Source: Variovorax sp. V213
GTDB lineage: Bacteria; Pseudomonadota; Gammaproteobacteria; Burkholderiales; Burkholderiaceae_C
Direction: 5' to 3'
Assembly: GCF_041154455.1 (NCBI RefSeq)
Contig: NZ_AP028664.1
Location: forward strand, 361,001-425,000
DNA: 64,000 nt
A program made the translations under genes and the position numbers. The notes under the pieces are model-generated. The model saw only the letters and a list, made by a program, of their open reading frames with translations, was not told the DNA's origin and made no database searches. Positions 51,173 to 59,898 of this stretch are shown piece by piece; positions within the stretch are counted from its first letter, which is position 1; each line of letters opens with the position of its first letter.

Positions 51173-52960
51173 ATGACGAACCCCACCATTGCGGTCGCCG
51201 CGGTGGCACCCGGCACGCGCGCCGCCGATGCCGCGACAGGCCCCGTGCCGCCAATGGCCAGTGCCAACGAACTGCCCCCCTCCGTCGGCGCCTTTCACTA
51301 CACGCGCTACAAGCCCTGGACCCCGCCGCTGGAACATGGCGGCGTGGAGCCCGGCCGGCACCCTGTGGTGATCGCGGGCGGCGGACCTGTCGGGATGGCG
51401 CTCGCGCTGGGGCTTGCGAACCAGGGCGTGCGCTGCGTGATTCTCGAAGCCGACGACACGGTGTGCGTGGGCAGCCGCGCGGCCTGCATCTCGCGCCGCA
51501 GCCTCGAGATCATGGAACGGCTCGGCGTGCTGCCTGCCTTCATGGCCAAGGGGCTGCCGTGGACCGGCGGTCGCAGCTTCTACAGGACGTCCGAGGTTTT
51601 TCGGTTCGAGATGCCGCACGACGAGCACCAGAAGCTGCCGCCGATGATCAACCTCGAGCAGTACTACATCGAGCAGTACCTGCTGGAAGAGATCTTCCGC
51701 CGCAACGAAAGGGCGCCGGGGCTCATCGACATCCGCTGGGGCACCGAGCTCACCGCCATCGCGCAGGATGAAGACGGCGTGACCCTCGACGTGCGCAACC
51801 CCGAGGGCGCCTATCGGCTTCAGGGCCAGTGGCTCGCGGCATGCGACGGTGGCCAGAGCTTCGTGCGCAAGGCGCTGGGGCTCGCGCTCGAGGGCACGGG
51901 CTACGAAGGCCGCTACGTGATCATCGACATCGAGCTGCACAGCGAGCACCCGACCGAGCGCCGCGCGTGGTTCGATCCGCCGTGGAACCCGGGCTCGACC
52001 GTGCTGATGCACCGCCAGCCCGACGACATCTGGCGCATCGACTACCAGCTGCGCGCGGGGCAAAGCACCGAGGAGGCGCTGCAGCCGGCCGCGGTGGCCG
52101 AGTTCGTGCAGCGCCATCTCGATGCCATCGGCGAAGGCCACCTGCCTTGGAAGACGGTGTGGACCTCGGTCTACCGCGCGGGCGCGATGACGCTCGAGAG
52201 CTATCGGCACGGCCGCGTTCTCTTCGCCGGCAATGCGGCGCACGCCATGCCGATCTTCGGCGTGCGCGGCCTCAATTCGGGCTTCGACGACGCGGACAAC
52301 CTGGCCTGGAAGCTGGCCTTCGTGGCGCGCGGCCTGTCGGACCCGGCGCTGCTCGATTCATACTCGCAAGAACGCATCGCGGCTTTTCACGTGAATGCCG
52401 AGAACGCGATGCGCAGCACCGAGTTCATGTCGCCGCCTTCGCGCGGCTTCGATCTGCTGCGCGAGGCCGCGCTTTCGTTGTCGGAATCGCATCGCGGCAT
52501 TGCTCAACTGATCAATCCTCGCCAGACGCAGGCTGTGCGCTACGAGGATTCGGCGCTGTCCAGTGAAGGCGATGCGCTGCCGGCGGGGCCGCTGCCCGGC
52601 GAGGTCGTGGCCGAGCAGCAGCTCGAGCAAGGCCATCTGACCGACTGGATCGGCCCGGTCTTCACCTTGCTGGTGCTGCAGCCGAAAGCCGATGCCGTCC
52701 CGCTGCCGGGCGACGAGGTGGCCCAAGCCTGCCGCGGTGCCGTGCCGTTCGCGGTTCGAACCATCGCGAGCCCGGGCGTCGAGGGTGCGGATGCGCATGC
52801 CGGCCTGTCCGTGTTCGAGGCGTTGGGTGCAACCGATGGGGCCGTCTATCTGCTGCGACCGGATGGACATGTGGCCGCGCGCTGGCAGCGCCTGCCGCGT
52901 GGCGCGTTGTTGGACGCGCTGGCGCGCGCCGCCGTTGCAACCAAGGAGTTTGCCGCATGA
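51173..52960 (+). CDS. FAD-dependent aromatic-ring hydroxylase (phenol/MhpA-like class A monooxygenase)
   Basis: The 595-residue product has the dinucleotide motif VVIAGGGPVGMALALGLANQG at about residue 65, preceded by a long N-terminal stretch, the DG motif LAACDGGQSFVRKALGL, and the second FAD motif RVLFAGNAAHAMPIFGVRGLNSGFDDADNL. These are class A flavin monooxygenases that hydroxylate aromatic acids or phenols with NAD(P)H and oxygen. The C-terminal thioredoxin-like domain (residues about 480-595) is typical of phenol hydroxylase and MhpA-like members. Its stop overlaps the DUF2783 start (ATGA). Confidence 0.92.
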   Translation: MTNPTIAVAAVAPGTRAADAATGPVPPMASANELPPSVGAFHYTRYKPWTPPLEHGGVEPGRHPVVIAGGGPVGMALALGLANQGVRCVILEADDTVCVGSRAACISRRSLEIMERLGVLPAFMAKGLPWTGGRSFYRTSEVFRFEMPHDEHQKLPPMINLEQYYIEQYLLEEIFRRNERAPGLIDIRWGTELTAIAQDEDGVTLDVRNPEGAYRLQGQWLAACDGGQSFVRKALGLALEGTGYEGRYVIIDIELHSEHPTERRAWFDPPWNPGSTVLMHRQPDDIWRIDYQLRAGQSTEEALQPAAVAEFVQRHLDAIGEGHLPWKTVWTSVYRAGAMTLESYRHGRVLFAGNAAHAMPIFGVRGLNSGFDDADNLAWKLAFVARGLSDPALLDSYSQERIAAFHVNAENAMRSTEFMSPPSRGFDLLREAALSLSESHRGIAQLINPRQTQAVRYEDSALSSEGDALPAGPLPGEVVAEQQLEQGHLTDWIGPVFTLLVLQPKADAVPLPGDEVAQACRGAVPFAVRTIASPGVEGADAHAGLSVFEALGATDGAVYLLRPDGHVAARWQRLPRGALLDALARAAVATKEFAA

Positions 52961-53187
52961 CGACATCGCTTCACCCCGACGCGCGAGACCGTCTCTATGC
53001 CGACTGCGCGCGCGCCATCAGCGAAGCCGGCGCCGAGCGCGAATCGCTGTTTCTCGCGCGGCTCGCGCTGCTGCTGTTCGAGCAGGTCGGCGACGAGGCA
53101 CGCTGCCGCCGCGCGCTGGCCGATGCGCTGCATGCGCTGCCCGTACCATCGCTGTCCGCAGCAGAATTACTACAAACCGGAGACTGA
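52957..53187 (+). CDS. DUF2783-like small protein
   Basis: The 76-residue product (RDRLYADCARAISEAGAERESL, then FLARLALLLFEQVGDEARC) fits the small DUF2783 pattern: D..Y......S..ES....RL.LLL...GD. Such proteins are repeatedly found directly after flavin monooxygenase genes, but their role is not known to me. The start overlaps the monooxygenase stop by ATGA, and the next gene starts 5 bases after its end, so the three are one operon. No signal peptide or metal motif is visible. Confidence 0.72.
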   Translation: MTTSLHPDARDRLYADCARAISEAGAERESLFLARLALLLFEQVGDEARCRRALADALHALPVPSLSAAELLQTGD

Positions 53188-53192
53188 TTGAC

Positions 53193-54167
53193 ATGAACCG
53201 CCGCACACTTCTTGCCACGCTCGCTTCGGGCGCCGCCGTGGCCGCCACGCCCTTCGCACGCGCGCAGGACTATCCCTCGCAGATGATCAAGTGGGTGGTG
53301 CCGTATCCCGCAGGCGGCGGCACCGACGTGATCGCGCGCACGCTGGCCGAGGCCATGCGCCAGACGCTGGGCCAGCAGATCGTCGTCGACAACCGCCCCG
53401 GCGCCTCCACCAACATCGGCGCCGACCTGGTCGCCAAGAGCAAACCCGACGGCTACACCGTGCTGTCGGCGGACAACGCCGTGCTGGCCTTCAACGAGCA
53501 CCTGTTCACCAAGCTGCCGTTCAATCCCGAGAAAGACTTCACCTACATCGGCGCCATCGGCAAGTTTCCGCTCGCGCTGGTGGTCCACCCTGATTTCCCG
53601 GCCAAGAACTTCAAGGAGTTCCTGGCCTACGTGAAGGCCAATCCGGGCAAGGTCAACTACGCCTCGCCGGGCAACGGCTCGCCGCACCACCTGGCGATGG
53701 AAATGTTCAAGGTGCGCACCGGTACCTTCATTACCCACATCCCGTACCGCGGCGCGGCGCCCGCGATGGCCGACGTCATGGGCGGCCAGGTGCCGTGCAT
53801 GTTCCTCGACCTGGCCTCGGGCCTGTCGATCATGCAGGCCAACAAGGTCCGCGTGCTCGCCATCGGCTCGGGCGCCCGCAGCAAGCTGCTGCCCAACGTG
53901 CCGACGCTGACGGAAGTAGGGGTACCCAATACCGAGGTGTTCGCGTTCCAGGGCGTGCTCGGCCCGGCCGGCCTCCCGCTCGCGGTGGTGGCCAAGCTCA
54001 ACGGCGACCTGAACCGCGCGTTCGGCACGCCGGCCGTGCAGAAGCGCTTCGACGATTTCGGGATGGAAGCGATGCCCGGCACGCCGGCGCAGTTCGCGGC
54101 GCTGTCGCGTGCCGAATCGCAGCGCTGGGGCCCCATCATCAAGCAGGCCGGCGTCAAGCTGGACTGA
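53193..54167 (+). CDS. Bug-family tripartite tricarboxylate transporter substrate-binding protein
   Basis: The 324-residue product has a twin-arginine-like signal (MNRRTLLATLASGAAVAAT...ARA-Q) and a Bug/TctC fold: IKWVVPYPAGGGTDVIARTLAE, VVDNRPGASTNIGADLVAKS, YASPGNGSPHHLAMEMF, and VPYRGAAPAMADVMGGQ-like sequence. Bug proteins deliver small carboxylates or amides to membrane components; here no TctA/TctB genes are close, as is usual for the large Bug families of this group. Being in the monooxygenase operon suggests it binds that pathway's aromatic substrate or product (inference). Confidence 0.93.
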   Translation: MNRRTLLATLASGAAVAATPFARAQDYPSQMIKWVVPYPAGGGTDVIARTLAEAMRQTLGQQIVVDNRPGASTNIGADLVAKSKPDGYTVLSADNAVLAFNEHLFTKLPFNPEKDFTYIGAIGKFPLALVVHPDFPAKNFKEFLAYVKANPGKVNYASPGNGSPHHLAMEMFKVRTGTFITHIPYRGAAPAMADVMGGQVPCMFLDLASGLSIMQANKVRVLAIGSGARSKLLPNVPTLTEVGVPNTEVFAFQGVLGPAGLPLAVVAKLNGDLNRAFGTPAVQKRFDDFGMEAMPGTPAQFAALSRAESQRWGPIIKQAGVKLD

Positions 54168-54189
54168 AGGGCGCGAGGCTGGGAGCGGG

Positions 54190-55383
54190 CTATTTCTTCT
54201 CGTCGAAGACCTGGTCGTCTCGCTCCAGCACGCCGCTCTCGTCCCAGCTGCGCTCGCGGGTCACGCGGCCCTTGGCATCGAAACTCGATTCCGCCAGCAG
54301 CGTTCCCTTCTCGCTGAAGCGCTGGTGCTTGCCAATGGGCACTTGCCGGCCGCGGCCCACGACCAGGAAGCGGCCGTGAGCGGCGCGCTGGCCGCTGTCG
54401 TAATACTCGGTGATCTCGACCGTACGCGAATCGCCGGCACCGCGGTAGACGGACTTGCTGCGAAGCTGGCCATTGAGGTAATAGCTGTCGTCGCTGATGG
54501 GTTCGCCTGCAAGGTTCCAGCGCTGGTCGCGGATGAGCGCGCCCTTTTCGGAGAACTCCTGCTCGCGTTGCCGCACTGCGCTGCGCTCGAGCATCCGCCA
54601 GACCGTTTCGCGGCGCTTCACGCCTTCGGATGAAAACTGGCGTTCGGTGCGCTGGGTGCCGACGATCTCGTCCTGTACCGAGGGCTTGCCGTTGTCGTAG
54701 AAGTTCTGCGACCGCACGCGCTTGCCCGCCAGGTACGAGAGCCGCGAGCGCAAGATGCCGCGCTCATCGAAAAGCTCGACTTGCGATGGCCCGCCAGTGA
54801 ACCCGCACAGCCCCGCGTCGTCTGCCGCCGGCGCGAGCATCGGCTTTTCGGCGCAGCGCAGTGCCGACATCTGGCCGCGCTCGGTGAACTCGACGAAGGC
54901 ACGGTCGGTTCCGACATCGGGATAGAAGGTGACGCGGCGCAGTTGGCCGCTGGGATAGAAGCTGCGCACCAGCCCGCGCTCGCGGCCGTCGTCGTAGACG
55001 GCCTCGCGCACGACCTGCCCGTTGGGCGCGAACTCGCGCGCAAGGCCGTGGATGTTGCCGTTGGCGTTGAGGGCGTGCTCCTTGGCCAGCTTGCCTTTTT
55101 CGTAGAAGCGCGCAAGACCCATGAAGACCCCGTTCTGCAGTTGCTGCTCGCGCTGGATTTCACCGGTTTCGCGTTCCTTGCAGCGCACGAGCCCTGTCTT
55201 GCCCGCGATGCTGCTGGCGTCCGAAAGGTTGATGCTGCGGCCGTTGAGCTCGCAGTCGAGCGCGGCGTGAGCGGCGCCGGCCGCAAAAAAACAGAGCGCG
55301 GCCGCTGCAATGCGAGGCGCGACGACGCGAGCTCGCGCAAAAGCTGCGAGCCGGCTGGGGGCGGCCCGGCGCAGGAGGTTCAT
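54190..55383 (-). CDS. Secreted MORN-repeat (YwqK-like) protein
   Basis: The 397-residue product has a signal peptide (AAALCFFAAGAAHA-A) and a chain of short MORN_2/YwqK-type repeats: GLARFYEKGKLAKEHALNANG, GLVRSFYPSGQLRRVTFYPD, SQNFYDNGKPSVQDEI, and more to the C terminus. Such repeats form an extended beta-hairpin surface. The N-terminal 60 residues have a pair of Cys (LDCELNG, VRCKERE). Function is unknown. Its ATG overlaps the stop of the VOC gene (ATGA), so it is translationally coupled to it. Confidence 0.8.
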   Translation of the reverse strand: MNLLRRAAPSRLAAFARARVVAPRIAAAALCFFAAGAAHAALDCELNGRSINLSDASSIAGKTGLVRCKERETGEIQREQQLQNGVFMGLARFYEKGKLAKEHALNANGNIHGLAREFAPNGQVVREAVYDDGRERGLVRSFYPSGQLRRVTFYPDVGTDRAFVEFTERGQMSALRCAEKPMLAPAADDAGLCGFTGGPSQVELFDERGILRSRLSYLAGKRVRSQNFYDNGKPSVQDEIVGTQRTERQFSSEGVKRRETVWRMLERSAVRQREQEFSEKGALIRDQRWNLAGEPISDDSYYLNGQLRSKSVYRGAGDSRTVEITEYYDSGQRAAHGRFLVVGRGRQVPIGKHQRFSEKGTLLAESSFDAKGRVTRERSWDESGVLERDDQVFDEKK

Positions 55384-55793
55384 TTGTCGTAGAGAGCCGC
55401 CAGGGAGCGAAAGCCCTTGACCTCGATGGGGTTGCCGAACGGGTCGCAGAAGAACATGGTCCATTGCTCGCCCGGCTGGCCTTCGAAGCGCACCTGCGGG
55501 GCAAGCACGAAGTCCGTGTTCGCAGCCTTCAGCCGCTGGGCGAGCGCTTCCCAGTCAGGGAGTGCGAGCACGATGCCGAAATGAGGCATCGGCACCATCG
55601 TGTCGCCCACCCGCCCGGTGCGCGTGGTGGCGAACGGTTCGCCCAGATGCAGCGAGATCTGGTGGCCGAAGAAGTCGAAATCGACCCAGGTGTCGGTACT
55701 GCGGCCTTCGGCGCAGCCGAGGACGTTGCCATAGAAGCCGCGAGCCGCTTCGAGATCGCGGACGTGAAAGGCAAGATGGAAGATGCTCTGCAT
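55380..55793 (-). CDS. VOC (glyoxalase/bleomycin resistance) family protein
   Basis: The 137-residue product is a single vicinal-oxygen-chelate domain with two beta-alpha-beta-beta-beta modules: FHLAFHVRDLEAARGFYGNVLGC, and FGIVLALPDWEALAQRL leading to WTMFFCDPFGNPIEVKGF. The His of the first strand and the C-terminal Glu fit metal ligands. Possible activities are glyoxalase-like isomerisation or dioxygenase chemistry; the sequence does not decide. It overlaps the following MORN-repeat gene by 4 bases. Confidence 0.9.
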   Translation of the reverse strand: MQSIFHLAFHVRDLEAARGFYGNVLGCAEGRSTDTWVDFDFFGHQISLHLGEPFATTRTGRVGDTMVPMPHFGIVLALPDWEALAQRLKAANTDFVLAPQVRFEGQPGEQWTMFFCDPFGNPIEVKGFRSLAALYDK

Positions 55794-55857
55794 GGTTCCG
55801 GATTATGGGCAGCGGTGCTGTGAGAATGCCGGACTTTCTTTCATCGTGGAGCAAGCC

Positions 55858-57072
55858 TTGCGGATACTCCGGGCCCTGATTGCGCCATGGCGCAATACCG
55901 ATTCGAAGGCGCCTTTGCGCCCCTCGCTTTTTTCACGCCTGCCGCGCCTCGCGCTGGCTGGCGTCTGTTCTGTTCTTGCCCTGGCGGCGCATGCCGCCTG
56001 CCCCCCGTCGGCCATTGCCAGCCTGGGAAAACCGGGTGCCGCTGTGGGCCAATGGAACGCCGCCGACCGCGGCCTGCTGTGGCGCGCCGACAGGGACGGC
56101 CGGACCGCCTGGCTCTATGGAACCATTCATCTCGGCCGTGCCGAATGGGTGCGGCCCGGACCCACCGTGCAGAAGGCGCTGGAGCAGAGCGACGCGCTGG
56201 CGCTCGAACTCGACACGCGCGACCAGGCCGCGATGCGCGCCCTGACCCAGCCGGCCGATCCGGCCGTGGTGGCGCGGCTGCTCAGCGGCGAGCGCGCGCA
56301 GCGTCTGGCTCGCCAGAGAGAGGCGGCCTGCGTGTCGCCCGAGACCACGGCCGGCCTGCAACCGATCCTGCAGGTGATGGCGCTGACCGGCCTGGTGGCA
56401 CGCATCGACGGCCTGTACCCGGAGTTCGGCGCGGACGAAGCGCTGGCCGTATCTGCGCGCAATAACGGCAAGCCGGTGTTCGCGCTGGAAAGCGCCGCCG
56501 CGCAACTGAAGATGCTGACCGGCGATTCAGAAGCCGAGGAGGCGGAGCAGATCGATGCCGCCCTCGACGAACTGGAATCGGGCCAGCTGCGCACTCAGAT
56601 GAAAGAGCTGGCCGACATCTGGGCCCGCGGCGACACCGACAAGCTGAGCCGCTACCCCGAGTGGTGCAACTGCCTCAACACACCGGCCGAGCGGCGGCTG
56701 ATGAAGCGCCTGCTCGACGACCGCAATCCCGGGCTGGCGGACGGCATCGAGCGCATGCATGCGAGCGGCAAGCGCGTCTTCGCCGCCGTGGGCGCGTTGC
56801 ACATGGTCGGGCCGGAGGGACTGCCCGCGCTGCTGGCGGCGCGTGGATTCACCGTCTCGGCGGTGCCGCTGTCTGCGCAGCCGCCGGTCGCGGTGCCGGC
56901 GGAGCCTGCGCCCAAGGCGGCCGCGCGCGGCGGCCGCAATGCCAAAGGCGCCCGCGGCGTTCAGGGAAGCAGGAGCAATGGGGCTGCCAAGGGTTCCGCC
57001 GCCAGGAGCGGCGGCAATGCCAAGCCGGCGCAGCGCAGTACGCCGGCACCCAAGGGCAAACAGCGCCGATAA
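55858..57072 (+). CDS. TraB/GumN family protein with basic C-terminal tail
   Basis: The 404-residue product has a hydrophobic signal (LALAGVCSVLALAAHA-A) and a TraB/GumN domain: WLYGTIHLGRAEW and FAAVGALHMVGPEGLPALLAARGF hold the conserved GTIH and G-x2-H motifs; Cys pairs (EWCNC) occur between. Members are putative metalloproteases or heme-like-fold proteins of the periplasm. The last 63 residues (about 342-404) are Lys/Arg/Gly/Ser-rich and unlike the core domain. The start is set at TTG 55858, with GGAG 6 bases upstream; GTG 55846 is an alternative. It lies 11 bases before the DUF2946 gene. Confidence 0.85.
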   Translation: MRILRALIAPWRNTDSKAPLRPSLFSRLPRLALAGVCSVLALAAHAACPPSAIASLGKPGAAVGQWNAADRGLLWRADRDGRTAWLYGTIHLGRAEWVRPGPTVQKALEQSDALALELDTRDQAAMRALTQPADPAVVARLLSGERAQRLARQREAACVSPETTAGLQPILQVMALTGLVARIDGLYPEFGADEALAVSARNNGKPVFALESAAAQLKMLTGDSEAEEAEQIDAALDELESGQLRTQMKELADIWARGDTDKLSRYPEWCNCLNTPAERRLMKRLLDDRNPGLADGIERMHASGKRVFAAVGALHMVGPEGLPALLAARGFTVSAVPLSAQPPVAVPAEPAPKAAARGGRNAKGARGVQGSRSNGAAKGSAARSGGNAKPAQRSTPAPKGKQRR

Positions 57073-57083
57073 TCTCCTTCGCC

Positions 57084-57455
57084 ATGCACCTGATGCGAAA
57101 CCACCCCCGCTTCCTCGGCCTCGTCGGCCGATGGGCGCTGCTGTGGTTCATGCTCTCGCTTGGCGTGGCGGTGGCGTCGCCCGTCGTGCACCCGCAGGCC
57201 ATGGAACTGGTGTGCTCGAGCGCCGGTTCGATCAAGGCGGTGGTGCAGACCGATGACGGCGTGCAGGAAGTGGGCACCTCGCACATGGACTGCCCGCTGT
57301 GCCTGCTGACCGGGGCACCGCCTCCGTCGCCGGCCGCCGCGGCCTTCGATCTTCCCTTGCCGCTGGGCCGCGTGCTCCAGTCCATTCCCGCCGCGCGACT
57401 TGCCGCGGCCACCGCCGCGCCGCTGCCGGCGCGCGGACCCCCGGCCTTCTCCTGA
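57084..57455 (+). CDS. DUF2946 family protein
   Basis: The 123-residue product has an N-terminal membrane or signal helix (RWALLWFMLSLGVAVA), then a short region with HMDCPLCLL, the Cys-containing core of DUF2946, and a Pro/Ala-rich C terminus. DUF2946 genes are commonly placed next to copper-related TonB receptors, and the Met/Cys/His-bearing HMDCPLC suggests metal contact (inference). It is 11 bases after the TraB/GumN gene and 84 bases before the TonB receptor on the same strand. A 7-base-pair GC hairpin (GCGCCCC/GGGGCGC) lies in that gap. Confidence 0.8.
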   Translation: MHLMRNHPRFLGLVGRWALLWFMLSLGVAVASPVVHPQAMELVCSSAGSIKAVVQTDDGVQEVGTSHMDCPLCLLTGAPPPSPAAAAFDLPLPLGRVLQSIPAARLAAATAAPLPARGPPAFS

Positions 57456-57539
57456 AACTGCCAAAACCGTAGCCGCGCGCGCCCCGATCCGAGGGGCGCT
57501 GCGGCCTGTCCGGCTTGAAGTTCGTGGAGCAGGTTCACT

Positions 57540-59858
57540 GTGAAAAAGCACTCCCGCGCCTTGGCGATCGCCATGGCATTTCCCCTTGGCGCCCCCGTGT
57601 GGGCACAAAACGCGCCCGACCCGTCCGAAGACGGCAGCGGCGCGCGCACCTTGAGTACCGTCACCGTCAGTGACGGCCGCCCGACCTCCCTGCCGACGCA
57701 GATTCCGACCACCGTCGAGGGCGTGACGCACGAGCAGATCGCCGAAACGGTGAACGCGACCGACAGCGAAGACGCGCTCAAGTACCTGCCCAGCCTGGTG
57801 GTGCGCAAGCGCTACATCGGCGATTTCAACCACGCGGTGCTTGCCACGCGCGCCTCGGGCACGGGCAACAGCGCTCGCTCAATGGTGTATGCCGACGGCA
57901 TCATGCTGTCGAACCCGCTGGGCAACGGCGCCACCTACGCGCCGCGCTGGGGCATGGTGTCGCCCGAAGAGATCGAACGGGTCGACGTGCTTTACGGGCC
58001 GTTTTCGGCTGCCTACCCGGGCAACTCGGTCGGCGCCGTGGTCGACTATGTGACGCGCATGCCGACGAAGCTTGAAGCGCACGTCAAGCTCAGCGGCTTT
58101 GCCTCGAACTTCGACCTGTACAACAGCCACTCGTCGCCCGCGGGCCAGCAGCTCGACCTGTCGCTGGGCAGCCGCAGCGGCGACTGGTCGTGGTGGCTCA
58201 GTGCCTCTCGCACCCACAGCAAGGGGCAGGCGCTGGTGTTCGGCAACCGGCTGGTGAGCGCCGGCACCGTGGGCAATGCGGGCACGCCGGTCACCGGCGC
58301 GGTGCTGGGGCTGAACCCTTCGAACCAACCCTGGTGGCTGGTGGGCGGCTCCACCCTCTACGACACCACGCAGGAGCAGGCCAAGCTGAAGGTGGCCTAC
58401 GACTTTTCGCCCACCGTTCGCGCCACCTACACGCTGGGCGCGTGGAACAACACCACGCATGGCAGCGTCGACACCTACCTGCGCGATGGCCTCGGCCGGC
58501 CGGTGTATTCGGGGCGGGTGAATATCGCCGGGCGCATCTACAACCTCGATTCGCCGAGCGCCGCGCTGGCGCCGACGGAGACCGCGCTCACGCACTATAT
58601 GCACGGCCTCTCGGTGAAGAGCCACACCGGCGGCGTGTTCGACTGGGAGGTGGCCGCGAGCCTGTTCGATTATTCGAGGGACACCTCGCGCACGCCGACC
58701 ACGCCATTGCCCGGCGCCTTCAACGGCGGCCCCGGGCGCACGACCGACATGGGCGGCTCGGGCTGGCACACCTTCAAGGCGGCTGGTACGTGGCGGCCCA
58801 CCGGCTCGGCCGAGGGGGTGGGCGCGCACGTGGTCGACTTCGGCTTCCAGCAGGACACGGCGCGCCTGCGCACCAGCGTCGGCAACACGCTCGACTGGAC
58901 CGACGGGCCGGCGGTGACGCCGTTTTCGGCCTTCAACGGCAACACGCGGCTCCAGTCGCTCTACGTGCAGGACACCTGGCGCTTTGCCAGGAACTGGAAG
59001 ACCACGCTGGGCCTGCGCCACGAGCGATGGGAGGCCTATGGCGGCCAGCTCGGTAGCGCGACCAGGTTGCTCGACTTTGCGCCGCGCAAGAACAGCTACG
59101 ACTCGCCCAAGGCGGCCATCGCCTGGCAGGCTACGCAGGATTGGCTGTTCAAGGCCTCGACCGGCCGCGCGGTGCGCATGCCGACCGTGAGCGAGCTCTA
59201 CCAGGGCTCGATCGACGGCAACCGCATCGTCAACACGAATCCGGATTTGCGGCCGGAGCGTTCGTGGACCACGGAGCTCAGCGCCGAGCGCGATCTGAAA
59301 ACATGGGGGCTCGACGGCGTCCTGCGCACCACGCTCTTCTTCGAAAACACCAAGGACGCGCTCTACAGCCAGGCACTCAGCAATCTCGTGAACACGGTGC
59401 AGAACATCGATGCCATCCGCACGCGGGGGCTCGAGGTGGCGCTGAACGCGGTCGACGCAGGTGTCAAGGGGCTGGACTTGAGCGGCAGCCTCACGCTGAC
59501 GCGATCGAAGATCGCCGCTAGCAGCGGCTTTCCCGGCAGCGTAGGCCATGAACAGCCGCGCATTCCGAAGGTGCGGGCCACGCTGCTCGCCACTTACCGG
59601 CCCGACGCGAGATGGAGCTACACGGTCGGCGCGCGCTACAGCGGCAGGCAATACGGCACGCTGGACAACAGCGACACGAGCGGCGCTGCGTATACGGGCT
59701 TTTCGAAGTTCTTCGTGGTCGATGCGCGCATACGCTATCGCATCGACCGGCAATGGAGTGCCGCCGTGGGCATCGACAACCTGAACAACAACAAGTACTG
59801 GGCCTTCCATCCCTACACGCAACGCACCTACGTGGCCGAACTCAAGTTCGACCTCTGA
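57540..59858 (+). CDS. TonB-dependent outer-membrane receptor (probable copper/metal siderophore type)
   Basis: The 772-residue product starts with GTG and a signal (SRALAIAMAFPLGAPVWA-Q). It then has a TonB-box-like stretch (LSTVTVSD), a plug domain (EDALKYLPSLVVRKRYIGDF, RSMVYADGIMLSNPLG, VDVLYGPFSAAYPGNSVGAVV), and a 22-strand barrel ending in TYVAELKFDL with the terminal aromatic. It imports a metal-chelate or similar ligand using the TonB system. Placement between DUF2946 and a YcnI-PCuAC fusion points to copper. The gap to the next gene is 40 bases, with AAGGAG before its ATG. Confidence 0.93.
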   Translation: MKKHSRALAIAMAFPLGAPVWAQNAPDPSEDGSGARTLSTVTVSDGRPTSLPTQIPTTVEGVTHEQIAETVNATDSEDALKYLPSLVVRKRYIGDFNHAVLATRASGTGNSARSMVYADGIMLSNPLGNGATYAPRWGMVSPEEIERVDVLYGPFSAAYPGNSVGAVVDYVTRMPTKLEAHVKLSGFASNFDLYNSHSSPAGQQLDLSLGSRSGDWSWWLSASRTHSKGQALVFGNRLVSAGTVGNAGTPVTGAVLGLNPSNQPWWLVGGSTLYDTTQEQAKLKVAYDFSPTVRATYTLGAWNNTTHGSVDTYLRDGLGRPVYSGRVNIAGRIYNLDSPSAALAPTETALTHYMHGLSVKSHTGGVFDWEVAASLFDYSRDTSRTPTTPLPGAFNGGPGRTTDMGGSGWHTFKAAGTWRPTGSAEGVGAHVVDFGFQQDTARLRTSVGNTLDWTDGPAVTPFSAFNGNTRLQSLYVQDTWRFARNWKTTLGLRHERWEAYGGQLGSATRLLDFAPRKNSYDSPKAAIAWQATQDWLFKASTGRAVRMPTVSELYQGSIDGNRIVNTNPDLRPERSWTTELSAERDLKTWGLDGVLRTTLFFENTKDALYSQALSNLVNTVQNIDAIRTRGLEVALNAVDAGVKGLDLSGSLTLTRSKIAASSGFPGSVGHEQPRIPKVRATLLATYRPDARWSYTVGARYSGRQYGTLDNSDTSGAAYTGFSKFFVVDARIRYRIDRQWSAAVGIDNLNNNKYWAFHPYTQRTYVAELKFDL

Positions 59859-59898
59859 CCTTCTCTCTCTTTTCACCGCTTTCTTCAAGGAGTTCCAG

